Shown: positions 8,754 to 17,728, counted from the first letter of the stretch. The stretch is 64,000 bases of DNA from Gleimia hominis (GCF_032085515.1 NZ_JASXSX010000001.1:992001-1056000), one strand, 5' to 3'. Made by a program: numbers and translations. The notes: generated by a model from the sequence alone, not told the origin.

Positions 8754-8834
8754 GTGAGACGCGGTCGCTGCAGGTTCCGCGTGAGAAACGGTCGCTGCAG
8801 GTGACGCGTGAGAAGCGGTCGCTGCAGGTGATGG
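8754..8834. repeat. 27-bp tandem repeat, three units, at the 3' end of the O-methyltransferase gene
   Basis: Units start at 8754, 8781 and 8808 and share GTGAGA.(A/G)CGGTCGCTGCAGGT. The array ends ten bases before the stop codon of the minus-strand methyltransferase gene. No similarity to the repeats elsewhere in the window. The bases between the terminator at 8612 and this array hold only a small GGGTAA/TTACCC hairpin (8710-8728). Confidence 0.85.
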
Positions 8835-8843
8835 GGTAGCTGC

Positions 8844-9476
8844 TTATTGGCGTACAGCTATGAGGAGGCCGTCACCGACGGGTAGGAGGTTGGTGATGAA
8901 CTGGTCGGATTCTGCGAGTTCTTTGTTCAGTTGACGCATGGTGACGGTGCCGGGTTCGCGCCGGGCGGGGTCCGCGACCGTGTCGTGCCAGAGAGCGTGA
9001 GCGTAGGCGAGGACCCCTCCGGGCCGGAGCATGCGTGCAGCATGCTGGATGTACGCAGCATTTTCTGAGGGGGTGGCGTCAACGAACACCATGTCGTAAG
9101 CGTGCGCGGCCATGCGGGGAAGGACATCCAACGCGCGGTCAGTGATTAACCTGGTGCGGGGTGGGCGCGAGCCGGCGGCGGCGAAAGCGGCGCGGGCTAC
9201 GCGGTGGAACTCGGTTTCGTGGTCAATGGTTGTCAGCACCGCGCCTTCCCGCATTCCAGATAGGAGCCACAGGCCGGATACTCCCACGCCAGTACCGATT
9301 TCTGTTACGGCTTTCGCCCCGCAGGTAGCTACGAGTGTGCGTAGTGCGGCGCCGGTTCCTGCGGAGATGGGGGTGCAGCCCAGTTCTTCGGCTTGCATGC
9401 GGGTTGCGGCTATGACGTCGCCCTCGGGAACAAAATCTTCGCAGTATGACCAGCTGAGGGCTTTATCGGTACTGAT
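8844..9476 (-). CDS. SAM-dependent O-methyltransferase, probable ATC start
   Basis: Class I methyltransferase of the small actinobacterial O-methyltransferase group (mycobacterial Rv1220c-like). SAM loop EIGTGVGVSGLWLLSGM, acidic residue in TTIDHETEFH, metal/catalytic region VFVDATPSENAAY, and the C-terminal PVGDGLL. The first ATG is at 9398, but homologous-looking sequence continues upstream in frame (DKALSWSYCEDFVPEGDV) until a stop at 9495-9497. That stretch contains no ATG, GTG or TTG; instead a full AGGAGG lies five bases before ATC at 9474-9476. I therefore take ATC as the likely start (210 residues); the conservative alternative is 8844-9398 (184 residues). Substrate unknown. Confidence 0.85.
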   Translation of the reverse strand: MSTDKALSWSYCEDFVPEGDVIAATRMQAEELGCTPISAGTGAALRTLVATCGAKAVTEIGTGVGVSGLWLLSGMREGAVLTTIDHETEFHRVARAAFAAAGSRPPRTRLITDRALDVLPRMAAHAYDMVFVDATPSENAAYIQHAARMLRPGGVLAYAHALWHDTVADPARREPGTVTMRQLNKELAESDQFITNLLPVGDGLLIAVRQ

Positions 9477-9558
9477 GGTGACCTCCTGAGCGCATTAGTG
9501 TGATTGTTTCTATTCTAGTCGGTTCGAGGCCCCCGCGGGTTCTGCTTAGAATAGAGCC

Positions 9559-10287
9559 ATGTTCGGAATTAGCGGGGCGGAGTTTTTGGTGATCGCCGTG
9601 GTCATCGTGGTGGTTGTGGGCCCGTCTCGTCTTCCTGAGGTTACGCGCACTCTGACGCGGTGGGTTAAGAAGTTGCGCGTGCAGCTAACTAAAGTGCGGG
9701 CGTCTTTGGATTCTGAGGTTGGCGACGACCTGCGGAATATGAACTTGTCTGCCTTGGATGTGCGCCAGTACGATCCACGTCGGATTGTGCGCGAAGCCGT
9801 ACAAGAAGAAATGGATGAGTGGCGTAAACTCGTAGGCCCGTTCGGGCAGGCGAATGCAAGTGCCCAAGCTAATGCGCAGGAGGCGGCAAACGCTAATGCC
9901 GCGGCCTCCACCACGAATCAGACTGCTGCGCCAGCTGGCCCCAGCCAAACCTCGTCAGCAGCTACCTCGAACCAGACAGCAGGCTCTGTTCAATCTGCCG
10001 GAGCGGCTGCGGCTAGTGCAACCGCAGTGGGTTCGGCCACTGGGGTCGCAACCGGGGCTGCTTCCGGTGCCACCTCTGGGGCCGCGGGCGAAACAGGAGT
10101 GGTACGCGCGCCGCTGAACCCGGTTGCACCGCAAAAACGGGGGGTGCGCGTGGGGCAGTGGTACGTGTCGGACCGGCGCGGCTATGGGGCGCAGCTGGCA
10201 CGTGCGGTGCGGGCGGCTGCGTCCACTAAGAAAACCCGACGTCTGACTGGCCAAGACGTGTACCGGAATCCGCATCCCCGCCACTGA
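9559..10287 (+). CDS. tatB: Twin-arginine translocase subunit TatB
   Basis: Membrane component of the Tat export pathway. It has one N-terminal hydrophobic helix (residues 1-20, MFGISGAEFLVIAVVIVVVV), a GPSRLPE hinge, then an amphipathic helix (about 25-60), the TatA/B topology; GPSRLPE and the longer length favour TatB. The remainder (about residues 95-190) is Ala/Thr/Gln/Ser-rich and probably unstructured, with a basic C-terminus, making 242 residues, long for the family. The start at 9559 has only a weak GAATAGAG upstream. It lies alone, without tatA or tatC nearby. A putative Tat-type signal is seen on the sugar-binding lipoprotein at 29424. Confidence 0.88.
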   Translation: MFGISGAEFLVIAVVIVVVVGPSRLPEVTRTLTRWVKKLRVQLTKVRASLDSEVGDDLRNMNLSALDVRQYDPRRIVREAVQEEMDEWRKLVGPFGQANASAQANAQEAANANAAASTTNQTAAPAGPSQTSSAATSNQTAGSVQSAGAAAASATAVGSATGVATGAASGATSGAAGETGVVRAPLNPVAPQKRGVRVGQWYVSDRRGYGAQLARAVRAAASTKKTRRLTGQDVYRNPHPRH

Positions 10288-10295
10288 CCTGGCTG

Positions 10296-10401
10296 CTTAA
10301 ACAGGCCGGGCGCTTGAGCTAGCGCATCGCCTTAAACAGGCCGGGCGCTTGAGCGAGCGCATCGCCTTAAACGGGTCGGGCGCTTTATCGGGCGCGTAGT
10401 T
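10296..10401. repeat. 35-bp tandem repeat between convergent tatB and cupin genes
   Basis: Units begin CTTAAAC(A/G)GG(C/T)CGGGCGCTT at 10296, 10331 and 10366; the first two are nearly identical over 35 bp and the third is diverged in its second half. It fills the gap between two convergent genes and touches the cupin stop codon. Confidence 0.88.
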
Positions 10402-10753
10402 AATCCTGCGGCTGCCAGGGTTTCGCGTCTACCATCACCAGTTGCATTCGGCAATCTGTTAACGCGGTTAGTGAATGCGAAGCCTTCGGAGCTAGATATA
10501 TCGAGTCACCCGCAGTGATCGTGTGGTCTTGTCCCTCAACAGAAAAATTCATGTCCCCTTCTAGAAGCGTTACCACTACCGCTTTGGGGCTCGCGTGGGT
10601 GGAAAGGGACTGGCCTTTTCCGAACGTGAATATGGTTAACTGCAAGATTTCGTTGTCAATAGGTACTTTTGAGGTCGTGGCATCCGCAACGATCGGGAGC
10701 GAATCCGATAAACCGGTTGCAACCACGCTGTCAGTGAATGGGGTCTTCCGCAT
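10400..10753 (-). CDS. Cupin domain protein
   Basis: Single-domain cupin of 117 residues. The two cupin segments are visible: G.....H.........LEGDMNF at about 45-70 and GDSIYLAPKASHSL at about 82-95. The metal ligands are partly retained (His in STHASPKAV and His in ASHSL), so metal binding is plausible but unproven. Nothing ties it to a pathway. The neighbouring TauE-type gene is divergent. The 261 bases upstream (10754-11014) contain no other feature I can support. Small cupins of this kind have varied roles, so no substrate is proposed. Confidence 0.85.
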   Translation of the reverse strand: MRKTPFTDSVVATGLSDSLPIVADATTSKVPIDNEILQLTIFTFGKGQSLSTHASPKAVVVTLLEGDMNFSVEGQDHTITAGDSIYLAPKASHSLTALTDCRMQLVMVDAKPWQPQD

Positions 10754-11014
10754 ATTAGTACTCCTATCGAGTGAAGATTATCTGAACCTGCAATTACTAA
10801 GCCTATATCCGTGAAAAAGGTTTGGGTAGGCCCAGCTTCTAGACCAGGATCGTCTTGTAACGGCTGTCTTGGAAGCGTCGAATGCCTTCCCCCGGGTAGT
10901 GGATATCTGTTGGGTCCTAGCATGTTCGTGGACTAATGTAGGTAGGCGCAAAAGGTGTGGGTTACCAGGTGCCCGTGGTAGGTATCAGCTGGCAGGTAGT
11001 TGAGGGAAGTTAGC

Positions 11015-11776
11015 GTGACAATCGGAGCGATTTTGGGCATTATTGCCGCAGGGGTTGGGGCCGGGGCTATCAACACGATGGTTGGCAGTGGATCCCTCGT
11101 GAGTTTCCCAATTTTGCTTGCGTTCGGCTACTCACCGCTAGTGGCGAACATCACGAACACGATTGGTTTGGTGCCCGGCTCAATATCTGGTGCGTGGGGG
11201 TACCGGCGCGAACTCGAGGGACAGAAAAACCGGATTATCGGGTACGGTATCGTGTCCCTACTCGGCGCTATTATGGGCGCCGCGCTACTTCTTATTTTGC
11301 CCGAGAGCGCGTTCAAAGCAATCGTTCCGATTATCATTGGCCTGGCCGTCCTTTTAGTTTTAGTGCAACCGTGGCTGAATCGCGTGCTGGAACACCGCCG
11401 GGAACAACGGCCGGTTGCGCAGTCGAAAAACGTTATCTTGGCAACCGGGGTCGCCGTGTTTTTCGCAAGTGTGTACGGAGGCTACTTCAGTGCTGCGCAG
11501 GGCATACTCTTGCTGGCCATTTTAGGGCTCGGCTTGCCGGAGTCACTGCAACGAGTTAACGGGCTTAAAAACGTTTTGCAAACACTCGTCAATATCGTTG
11601 CCGCCATCGTGTTTGTGGTTGCGTTTCCCGTTTCTTGGGACGCGGTTGGGTTAATGGCGATCGGCACCATAATCGGCGGTCAGCTCGGCGCAGTAGTGGG
11701 CCGGCGCCTACCCGCCTGGGTGCTGCGCGCCCTAATAGTAGTCGTGGGTATCGTCGCCATCTTCATGCTTCGCTAG
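11015..11776 (+). CDS. Sulfite exporter TauE/SafE family membrane protein
   Basis: Polytopic inner-membrane protein of the TauE/SafE (DUF81) family, 253 residues with seven to eight hydrophobic segments in two pseudo-repeated halves. Family hallmarks: GAGAINTMVGSGSLVSFP near the N-terminus and GYFSAAQGILLL with an LKN motif in the second half. The GTG at 11015 is preferred over a TTG at 11000 because GAGGGAAG lies 5-12 bases before it. Members are proposed to export sulfite, sulfoacetate or other organosulfur anions; the substrate here is not indicated by neighbours. It appears to be a single-gene unit. Confidence 0.88.
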   Translation: MTIGAILGIIAAGVGAGAINTMVGSGSLVSFPILLAFGYSPLVANITNTIGLVPGSISGAWGYRRELEGQKNRIIGYGIVSLLGAIMGAALLLILPESAFKAIVPIIIGLAVLLVLVQPWLNRVLEHRREQRPVAQSKNVILATGVAVFFASVYGGYFSAAQGILLLAILGLGLPESLQRVNGLKNVLQTLVNIVAAIVFVVAFPVSWDAVGLMAIGTIIGGQLGAVVGRRLPAWVLRALIVVVGIVAIFMLR

Positions 11777-11989
11777 ACAGGCTTTTGAATGCTCCGTTGG
11801 GCACAGTTCCTCATGCTGTGTCGACCAACTTTCCCCACGCCCTGCCGGTAACGCACGGTTTGACCTGTGCAGCACTGATAGTGCAATGCCCTCAAGGGGA
11901 ATAAATGGCGGTTTTAAAACCCGCGAGCCGTTTTGTCTAAGATGAGTATGCGAAGGAAGCTACGGCGGGGAAGAAGGAATGATTAGCTG

Positions 11990-14029
11990 ATGCCGGCGGA
12001 TACTACGCAAGCAACCCAGGTGCAACGCACAGACGATTTAACACCGAAAACGCAGAAAGTTGTGCTGGTGGGGTCGGCGGTTTTCACGCTCGCGGTAGCA
12101 CTGTGGGCGTTTATTTCCCCCAAACGCATGAACTCGTTTCTAGAAGGTGCGGTCACGTGGATTTCCACGTACCTGGGGTGGTTTTACATTCTTCTGGGCG
12201 CCGTAGTTTTAGTTTTCGTGGTTTATATTGCCCTGAGGTATTCGCGCGTGCGGCTCGGTAAGGACACGGACCGGCCGGAGTACTCCACCCTCACTTGGGG
12301 GGCGATGCTGTTTGCCGCGGGGATCGGTACGGACGTCATGTTTTTCGCCGTGGCGGAACCAGCGTCGCATTTCGTGGCGCCGCCGCAGGGAGCAGGGGGG
12401 ACGATTGACGCGGCGCGTCAGGCAACGGTGTGGATGATGCATCACTACGGGCTCGTCGGCTGGGGCATGTACGTGCTGATGGGGATGACGCTTGGGTATT
12501 TCGCCCACCGACACGGTCTGCCGCTCGCGGTGCGGTCCGCCCTGTACCCACTGATTGGTAAGCGGGTTAAGGGTGCGGCTGGGCACGCGGTGGATATCGC
12601 CACTGTTACCGGCACCATTTTTGGTGTGGCTGCGTCACTGGGAATCGGCGTGGTGATGCTGAACGTGGGGCTCGACATGCTGTTTGGGGTCGAACAGGGC
12701 TTGCCCGCGCAAGTGGGTTTGGTGATCGTCGCGGTGGTGATGGCAACGGTGTCCGCAACCACGGGGGTGGATAAGGGAATCCGCGTGCTCAGCCAGTTGA
12801 ACGTCTTGCTGGCGATCGCGATCTGCGTGTTCGTGCTGATAGCGGACGACACCGCGTTCTTACTGCGCGCAATGGTGATGAATATCGGTGATTTCATCTC
12901 GATGTTCCCCGGCATCACCCTGGACACGATGGCGTATAACTATCCGACCGAGTGGATGAGTGCTTGGACCCTGTTTTTCTGGGCGTGGTGGATCGCGTGG
13001 GCATCGTTTGTGGGCATGTTTTTGGCACGGATTTCGCGTGGCCGCACCATTGGCCAGTTCGTGTTGGGGTGTTTGACGATCCCGTTTTCTTACATCGTCA
13101 TGTGGGCAACGATTTTTGGTAACGCAGCCATTAAACGTATCCAGCAGGGCGATAGTGCGTTTGGTGAGTTGGCGCTGACGAACCCGGAGCAGAGTTTTTT
13201 CACGCTCTTGTCGGGCTACCCGTTTGCCACGGCGATTATTGGGTTGGCAACGTTTGTTGGCTTGTTGTTTTATGTGACGTCGGCGGATTCGGGGGCGTTG
13301 GTGATGGCGAACCTGTGTTCTAAGTTGCCGGCTCCGGAGGTGGATGCGAAGTCTTGGCTGCGGATTTTCTGGGCTGGGTCTACCGCAGTGTTGACGATTG
13401 CGATGCTCACGGTTGATGGGGTGCCTGCGTTGCAGAATGCGACGGTGATTATGGGGTTGCCGTTTGCGTTCGTCATGATTCTTGTGATGGTTGGTTTCTT
13501 GAGGGCGCTGCGCAGTGAACAGAAACGCGAAGCAGCGTTTATGACGACGGTGACGTCGCAGGTGTTGGGGCGTACTAATGACGATTCGCGTGGGTCGTGG
13601 CAGGCACGTTTGAGCCGCCAGTTGACAGGTGTCTCAGCAGCGCGGGCCAGTAAACGCATGCAGCGGGTGGTGATTCCCGCGTTGCAGAAGATTGCGCAGG
13701 AGTTGCAGCGTTTGGGCGCGAATGCGCAGGTTGATATTTCTGAGGTTCTGTCTAAAACCGGGGGGAAGAACTTGCGGGCGGAACTGTATGTGACTTCGCA
13801 TCTGCACGATGACTTCCTGTATGCCGTGCAGGTGCACCGTGTGTTGCAACCGGTGTACGGGGGTGGGCGCGTGTCTCACCAGGACGACACGACGTGCCGG
13901 CTTCAGGTATCGCTACCCACCGGAGTTAATTACAATATTTACGACTACACCGAAGACCAGGTGTGCCACGACGTCCTAGATCACTACGAACGCTGGGTCG
14001 GCACGGAAGTTCGGTTAGATCTGAGCTGA
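11990..14029 (+). CDS. BCCT family betaine/choline transporter (BetT-like)
   Basis: Sodium- or proton-coupled uptake of quaternary ammonium compounds such as choline, glycine betaine or carnitine. Signatures: GIGTDVMFFAVAEPASHF near residue 108, the substrate-site tryptophan run WTLFFWAWWIAWASFVGMF around 325-343, and ISRGRTIGQF. Twelve hydrophobic segments span to about residue 510. The cytosolic C-terminus of about 170 residues (with VHRVLQPVYGGG and ITEDQ-like YDYTEDQVCHDVLDHYERW) matches the BetT-type regulatory tail, so BetT-like is the better label. The start ATG at 11990 is preceded by GAAGAAGGAATG. Convergent to the response regulator; tandem repeats fill the gap. The 213 bases upstream show no clear regulatory motif. 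Confidence 0.94.
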   Translation: MPADTTQATQVQRTDDLTPKTQKVVLVGSAVFTLAVALWAFISPKRMNSFLEGAVTWISTYLGWFYILLGAVVLVFVVYIALRYSRVRLGKDTDRPEYSTLTWGAMLFAAGIGTDVMFFAVAEPASHFVAPPQGAGGTIDAARQATVWMMHHYGLVGWGMYVLMGMTLGYFAHRHGLPLAVRSALYPLIGKRVKGAAGHAVDIATVTGTIFGVAASLGIGVVMLNVGLDMLFGVEQGLPAQVGLVIVAVVMATVSATTGVDKGIRVLSQLNVLLAIAICVFVLIADDTAFLLRAMVMNIGDFISMFPGITLDTMAYNYPTEWMSAWTLFFWAWWIAWASFVGMFLARISRGRTIGQFVLGCLTIPFSYIVMWATIFGNAAIKRIQQGDSAFGELALTNPEQSFFTLLSGYPFATAIIGLATFVGLLFYVTSADSGALVMANLCSKLPAPEVDAKSWLRIFWAGSTAVLTIAMLTVDGVPALQNATVIMGLPFAFVMILVMVGFLRALRSEQKREAAFMTTVTSQVLGRTNDDSRGSWQARLSRQLTGVSAARASKRMQRVVIPALQKIAQELQRLGANAQVDISEVLSKTGGKNLRAELYVTSHLHDDFLYAVQVHRVLQPVYGGGRVSHQDDTTCRLQVSLPTGVNYNIYDYTEDQVCHDVLDHYERWVGTEVRLDLS

Positions 14030-14071
14030 CCGGTTCCTAGCGGTGGGAGTTTATCGGTTTCTGCATCGGCA

Positions 14072-14210
14072 GGGTTTAGGCCGCGGGGTCGATGGTCGGT
14101 GGTTTTGAACCGGGTGGGTTTAGGCCGCGGCGTCGATGGTCGGTTGGCTTTGCGCCGGCTCGGTTTAGGCGGCGGGGTCGGTAGTCGGTTGGCTTTGCGC
14201 CGGGTCGGTC
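14072..14210. repeat. 44-45 bp tandem repeat between convergent BCCT and response-regulator genes
   Basis: Units begin GGTTTAGGC(C/G)GCGG at about 14073, 14117 and 14162, each followed by a GTCG(A/G)T(G/A)GTCGG(T)TGG(C/T)TTTG block and a CCGG(G/C)T(C/G)GG tail. About three copies. The array occupies most of the 195-base intergenic space. Confidence 0.85.
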
Positions 14211-14224
14211 CAAGTTGGTTCGGG

Positions 14225-14890
14225 CTACAGGTTGGCGCGTTCAACTAGGCGTGCCATTTGGATCCGGTTCATTCCCAGGGTGCTTGAGGCAGACGATAAG
14301 TGCGCTTTTGCTGTTCGCTCGGAAATGTACATCGCATCCGCAACCTCCGCGTTTGTTAGCCCCTGCGCTGCCAACACCACTGCCTGGCGTTCCCGCTCGG
14401 GGAGGGCATTAAGCTGAGCGCGGGCCCTATCGCGGCGTGAGTATGGTTGTTCGCTAACGAGGTAGTTCATTAGCTGACGTTGCCCCGAGGCGTCGAACTG
14501 CGGTTTTCCTTGCGCCGCTTCAATAACGCGTTCAATTATTCTTTTTGGTTCCTCAGTTTTAGAAATAAACCCACACGCACCTGCTTCCACTGCCGCATTT
14601 ACGGTCTCTTTTGGGTGCAAAGAGGTGAGCATTAAAACTTGAGGTGGGGAAGGCAACTTCCTAACCAGAGCAGTGGCTTCAATACCACTCATGCCCGGCA
14701 TCGCGATGTCCATCAACAGCACATCTGGTTGCATCTCTTTCACATTCTGTACCGCTTCGCTGCCGCTGGTAACGGTGAATAAGACTTGGATCTGGGAGTT
14801 AGAGTACTCGGAAAGAATCAACTTCAAAGATTGACATACCATCGGGTCATCATCCACAAGCCCCACGGTAACCGGCAGTCCTCCACTCAT
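14225..14890 (-). CDS. NarL/LuxR-family response regulator
   Basis: DNA-binding partner of the histidine kinase encoded upstream on the same strand. Receiver domain (about 1-120): acidic pocket DDDP near the N-terminus, phospho-acceptor Asp in LLMDIAMPGMSG, conserved Thr/Ser and Lys in LTSLHP and SKTEEPKR. C-terminal LuxR helix-turn-helix (about 155-221): LPERERQAVVLAAQGLTNAEVA, then SERTAKAHLSS. I start at ATG 14890 (MSGGLPVTVG); an ATG at 14929 would add 13 residues before the usual receiver start. Regulon unknown. The gap to the kinase is 162 bases and holds a 36-bp tandem repeat, so coupling may be by read-through. Confidence 0.93.
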   Translation of the reverse strand: MSGGLPVTVGLVDDDPMVCQSLKLILSEYSNSQIQVLFTVTSGSEAVQNVKEMQPDVLLMDIAMPGMSGIEATALVRKLPSPPQVLMLTSLHPKETVNAAVEAGACGFISKTEEPKRIIERVIEAAQGKPQFDASGQRQLMNYLVSEQPYSRRDRARAQLNALPERERQAVVLAAQGLTNAEVADAMYISERTAKAHLSSASSTLGMNRIQMARLVERANL

Positions 14891-14984
14891 GACCGCAATT
14901 GTACTCCAAAATAATACGCTGGATTTCACCTCATATAAACGATAAATCCACCACCTCGAAATACTGGTAGGTGCTCTTCGGCAA

Positions 14985-15060
14985 GCCCTAGCTGCCTTGT
15001 ACTATCTGGTGGAACACTACGCCCTAGCCATGTTGTATTACCTGGTGGAACCCTACGCCC
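14985..15060. repeat. 36-bp tandem repeat running into the histidine kinase stop codon
   Basis: Copies begin GCCCTAGC at 14985 and 15021; a third begins at 15057 inside the kinase gene. Read on the minus strand, the kinase ends ...GGGCGTAG and each repeat again reads GGGCGTAG(G/T)GTTCCACCAG. The repeat therefore contains a copy of the gene's stop codon context. Confidence 0.85.
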
Positions 15061-16609
15061 ACGGGATCGTCGCATCCACGTGGAACAAGTGCCTGTCGTC
15101 GAAACCGAACTGAAGCTGCCCGCCCTCCGCTTCAACGCGCCTCGTGAGTCCGATTAGCCCAGTGCCACCAGGTGGTGTTGGATTTTGCTCAGCTTGTGGC
15201 GTGTTTTCTTGATCGTTTTGCTGTGCAGCGTTCGCGGTTTCGGCACTTGTAATGCCGGAATCTATGTTGCCTGCTGACTTGGAACTACCCTCAAGCGAAA
15301 TACTTGCGGCACTATTGGAAACGTGAATATGTACTCCTGCCTTTGGGGTAGCGGTAATTTCAGCCATAATCTCAGCTCCTGGAGCGTGGCGCATAGCATT
15401 CGTCAGCGACTCTTGAAGACCGCGGTACGCAACTTTACTGATTGAATCACGCAGGCCAGAGAGTTCTTCAATTTCAATCCACGTGTTCACCTGCACACCG
15501 GCCTCACGCACATTATTTAGTAGCTGCTGTAATGATTCTCGCGTCAAACAAACCTCAGTGGAAGGAACGGACAACTGTTCCCAAGCCAAATCAGGGTGGC
15601 GCAACATGTCAATAATCGAATGCGTTTCATCCATCGCACCCGCAGCTTGTTCACGTAGTGTCCGTGCTGTAATCAGCATTTGCTGTGTCTGCTGTGGGCT
15701 GAGAGTCCGATCTTGCTCTAGCTGCCCCATCTGTGCTTGCAACACGGACGCATTCAGAGAAATCAGTGAGAGTGAATGCGCTAACGTGTCGTGAGCCTCC
15801 GCAGCTATCGCGTCGGCAAGCTTCTGGTTGTGCAAAGTTTGCTGCAGATCGTCACTTCGATGCTGCTCCGCTTGCACCTTCTTACTCGCAAGCGCCAGGC
15901 CGGCACGCGTTCGGATATAGAAACCTATCAGCACCGCAACACCCCAACTAGCGAATGCGTAAATAATTGCAATCACGATTATCGTTGCGTTAGAAACAAG
16001 CATTTGGGTGGTATCAACGGCATTCGAAACGGTTGAGTTAGCGTTGCCCGCAAACACGCTGTGCCACATAGAGTTTTGAGGTGGTTGCAACGCGTCCCGC
16101 ATATGCGCGAGAACTACAACTGGTAGTGAAACACCACATACCAAAAGCGTTACTGCCTTGTTTCTGCGCCGCGCCACATGGGCCGTGAGGGCCATCAGAA
16201 GAAGTAGGGGATCGAACGGGAACACCAGTACAGTTACAAAGCAAAGCCAGAACACCATCTCTGGCTGAGTTGAGCGGCGGAGCAAACTAAAAGGGATAAC
16301 GAATGCGAGCAGCAGAGCAAAAAGAGTAAAAACTGCCGCCAGAAGCTGGATGGCAGAAATAGGGCCCGTGCCTTTTGGTAAAAAACGAATCCCGATTGCA
16401 CTGGCTTGCACTAGGCAGGTGAAAACTGCCAGTGGAATCATAATGAAAGTGCACCACCACCGCGTGTGCACGGGAACATCGTCGGCAAATGCGCGTCGTT
16501 TCGGTTTGAACGCCAGAGTCAGCGCCTGTTTGAGCGCGGGCACAAACGACTTGGGCGTCGCGTTACCCCCAGCGGATGCGCTACCACGGTTTTCCCTCAT
16601 GTCCCTCAT
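15053..16609 (-). CDS. Sensor histidine kinase (HisKA_3 / NarL-partner type)
   Basis: Membrane sensor kinase of 518 residues. The N-terminal half (about 50-240) has five or six hydrophobic segments. A coiled dimerisation helix follows, with the phospho-acceptor His273 in AEAHDTLAHSLSLI (H-D-x-L pattern of HisKA_3). The HATPase part shows the N box NAMRHAPGAE and the G box GGTGLIGLTRRVEAEGG, interrupted by a 45-residue Ala/Ser/Glu/Gln-rich loop absent from compact relatives. No periplasmic sensor domain is seen, so the signal is probably sensed within the membrane. The paired regulator lies downstream. Divergent from the DUF5067-like gene, a possible target (inference). Confidence 0.92.
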   Translation of the reverse strand: MRDMRENRGSASAGGNATPKSFVPALKQALTLAFKPKRRAFADDVPVHTRWWCTFIMIPLAVFTCLVQASAIGIRFLPKGTGPISAIQLLAAVFTLFALLLAFVIPFSLLRRSTQPEMVFWLCFVTVLVFPFDPLLLLMALTAHVARRRNKAVTLLVCGVSLPVVVLAHMRDALQPPQNSMWHSVFAGNANSTVSNAVDTTQMLVSNATIIVIAIIYAFASWGVAVLIGFYIRTRAGLALASKKVQAEQHRSDDLQQTLHNQKLADAIAAEAHDTLAHSLSLISLNASVLQAQMGQLEQDRTLSPQQTQQMLITARTLREQAAGAMDETHSIIDMLRHPDLAWEQLSVPSTEVCLTRESLQQLLNNVREAGVQVNTWIEIEELSGLRDSISKVAYRGLQESLTNAMRHAPGAEIMAEITATPKAGVHIHVSNSAASISLEGSSKSAGNIDSGITSAETANAAQQNDQENTPQAEQNPTPPGGTGLIGLTRRVEAEGGQLQFGFDDRHLFHVDATIPWA

Positions 16610-16870
16610 AAATCTAACTGTAAATCAACAAAGGCCCGGAACCTATAAGCCAAACGGGTACAAGCAAGTGAACGTTCAGACATAACCGAGCGGCATTATT
16701 GCCCGAAGGGGACACTTTTTCTGCCTAATCGTACAATGTTGTGTTTTGCGCCGAATCGGTAGTGTGAAGTTGTTGGTCAGAAGAGTGCGACCGGGTTTTA
16801 ATAAAACCTGGCGTTGAAGCGTGCAAGACCATAACAAACAGTGCGCAAACCCTAATAGAAGGATTTTCAC

Positions 16871-17728
16871 ATGAGTAATAATGGCGTGGAACCGCAGCCC
16901 AATGGTGCGGTGAATCAGGCCGGCGGTTCAGTGAATCAGCCTGGCGGCGCAGTGAATCAGCCTAAAGGTACCACCGTATGCGGGATCATTGGTTTAGTTC
17001 TGGGGGGAGTAGCGGCTCTAACCTGTTTTATTCCGCTAATTAATAATATCTCTTTCGTACTCGGAGCAGTGGGGCTGGTGCTGAGTATCATCGGTCTCGT
17101 TGGAACGCGGCGCGGTAAGAAATCTGGTAAGGCACTGGCGATTGTGGCGACTGTGCTGTGCGTGATTTCCCTGATCGTTACACTGTGGGTTCAAAAGAGT
17201 ATTTCGGATGCGTTTGATGAAGCCGGTAAAGCGTTCGAAACCAACCAAAGTACTAGCGGGGAGTCAGACCAGGCGGGCAACGATGGTGACTCAAGTGATC
17301 AGGCGCAGTCGGACGACAAGGACGCGCAGGGCTCAGCTAAGAACGTGCAGGATATGGAAGGTGACCTATCTGAATCCCACGTGAAGATTGTGTCTGCCGT
17401 TAAAGAAGGCGCGGATGTAGATGGGAAACCTACGGTTGTAGTTACCTACGAGTGGACTAACAAGTCGGATGAGAACCAGTCGTTCATGGGGCTCATGCAT
17501 TCTGAAGTGTTTCAAAACGGAAACCAGCTAGAGAGCGCTCTAATTACTGACGACAGTGCCGGTTCATATGATGTTAAATCTGAAATGCAGAACCTTCAGC
17601 CGGGCGCTAAGGGGACAGCTACGCAGGCGTTTGTGCTGAAGGATGATTCTGAGTTAACCGTGGAAGTGTCTGATATGTTCTCTACTTCGAAAGCGAAAGT
17701 AGTGGGCAAGTTCAATATGGAAGGTTAG
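16871..17728 (+). CDS. DUF4190/DUF5067-like membrane-anchored protein
   Basis: 285-residue protein of unknown function. Layout: a hydrophilic N-terminus with a short repeat (NQPGGAVNQP type, residues 12-32), two or three hydrophobic segments (about 36-110, DUF4190-like), an acidic Ser/Asp/Gln-rich linker (about 125-165), and an extracytoplasmic beta-rich domain (about 170-285) resembling DUF5067 (TVVVTYEWTNKSDENQSF). The start follows AGAAGGA. The 261-base gap upstream, shared with the divergent histidine kinase, contains a near-palindrome centred at 16801 (CCGGGTTTTA/ATAAAACCTGG), which may be an operator. The domain assignment is from pattern recognition only. Confidence 0.75.
   Translation: MSNNGVEPQPNGAVNQAGGSVNQPGGAVNQPKGTTVCGIIGLVLGGVAALTCFIPLINNISFVLGAVGLVLSIIGLVGTRRGKKSGKALAIVATVLCVISLIVTLWVQKSISDAFDEAGKAFETNQSTSGESDQAGNDGDSSDQAQSDDKDAQGSAKNVQDMEGDLSESHVKIVSAVKEGADVDGKPTVVVTYEWTNKSDENQSFMGLMHSEVFQNGNQLESALITDDSAGSYDVKSEMQNLQPGAKGTATQAFVLKDDSELTVEVSDMFSTSKAKVVGKFNMEG

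Noticed and set aside
8754..10401. Could the tandem repeats be a CRISPR array?
   Set aside because: Units are contiguous without unique spacers, only two to seven copies, unlike one another, and no cas genes are present.
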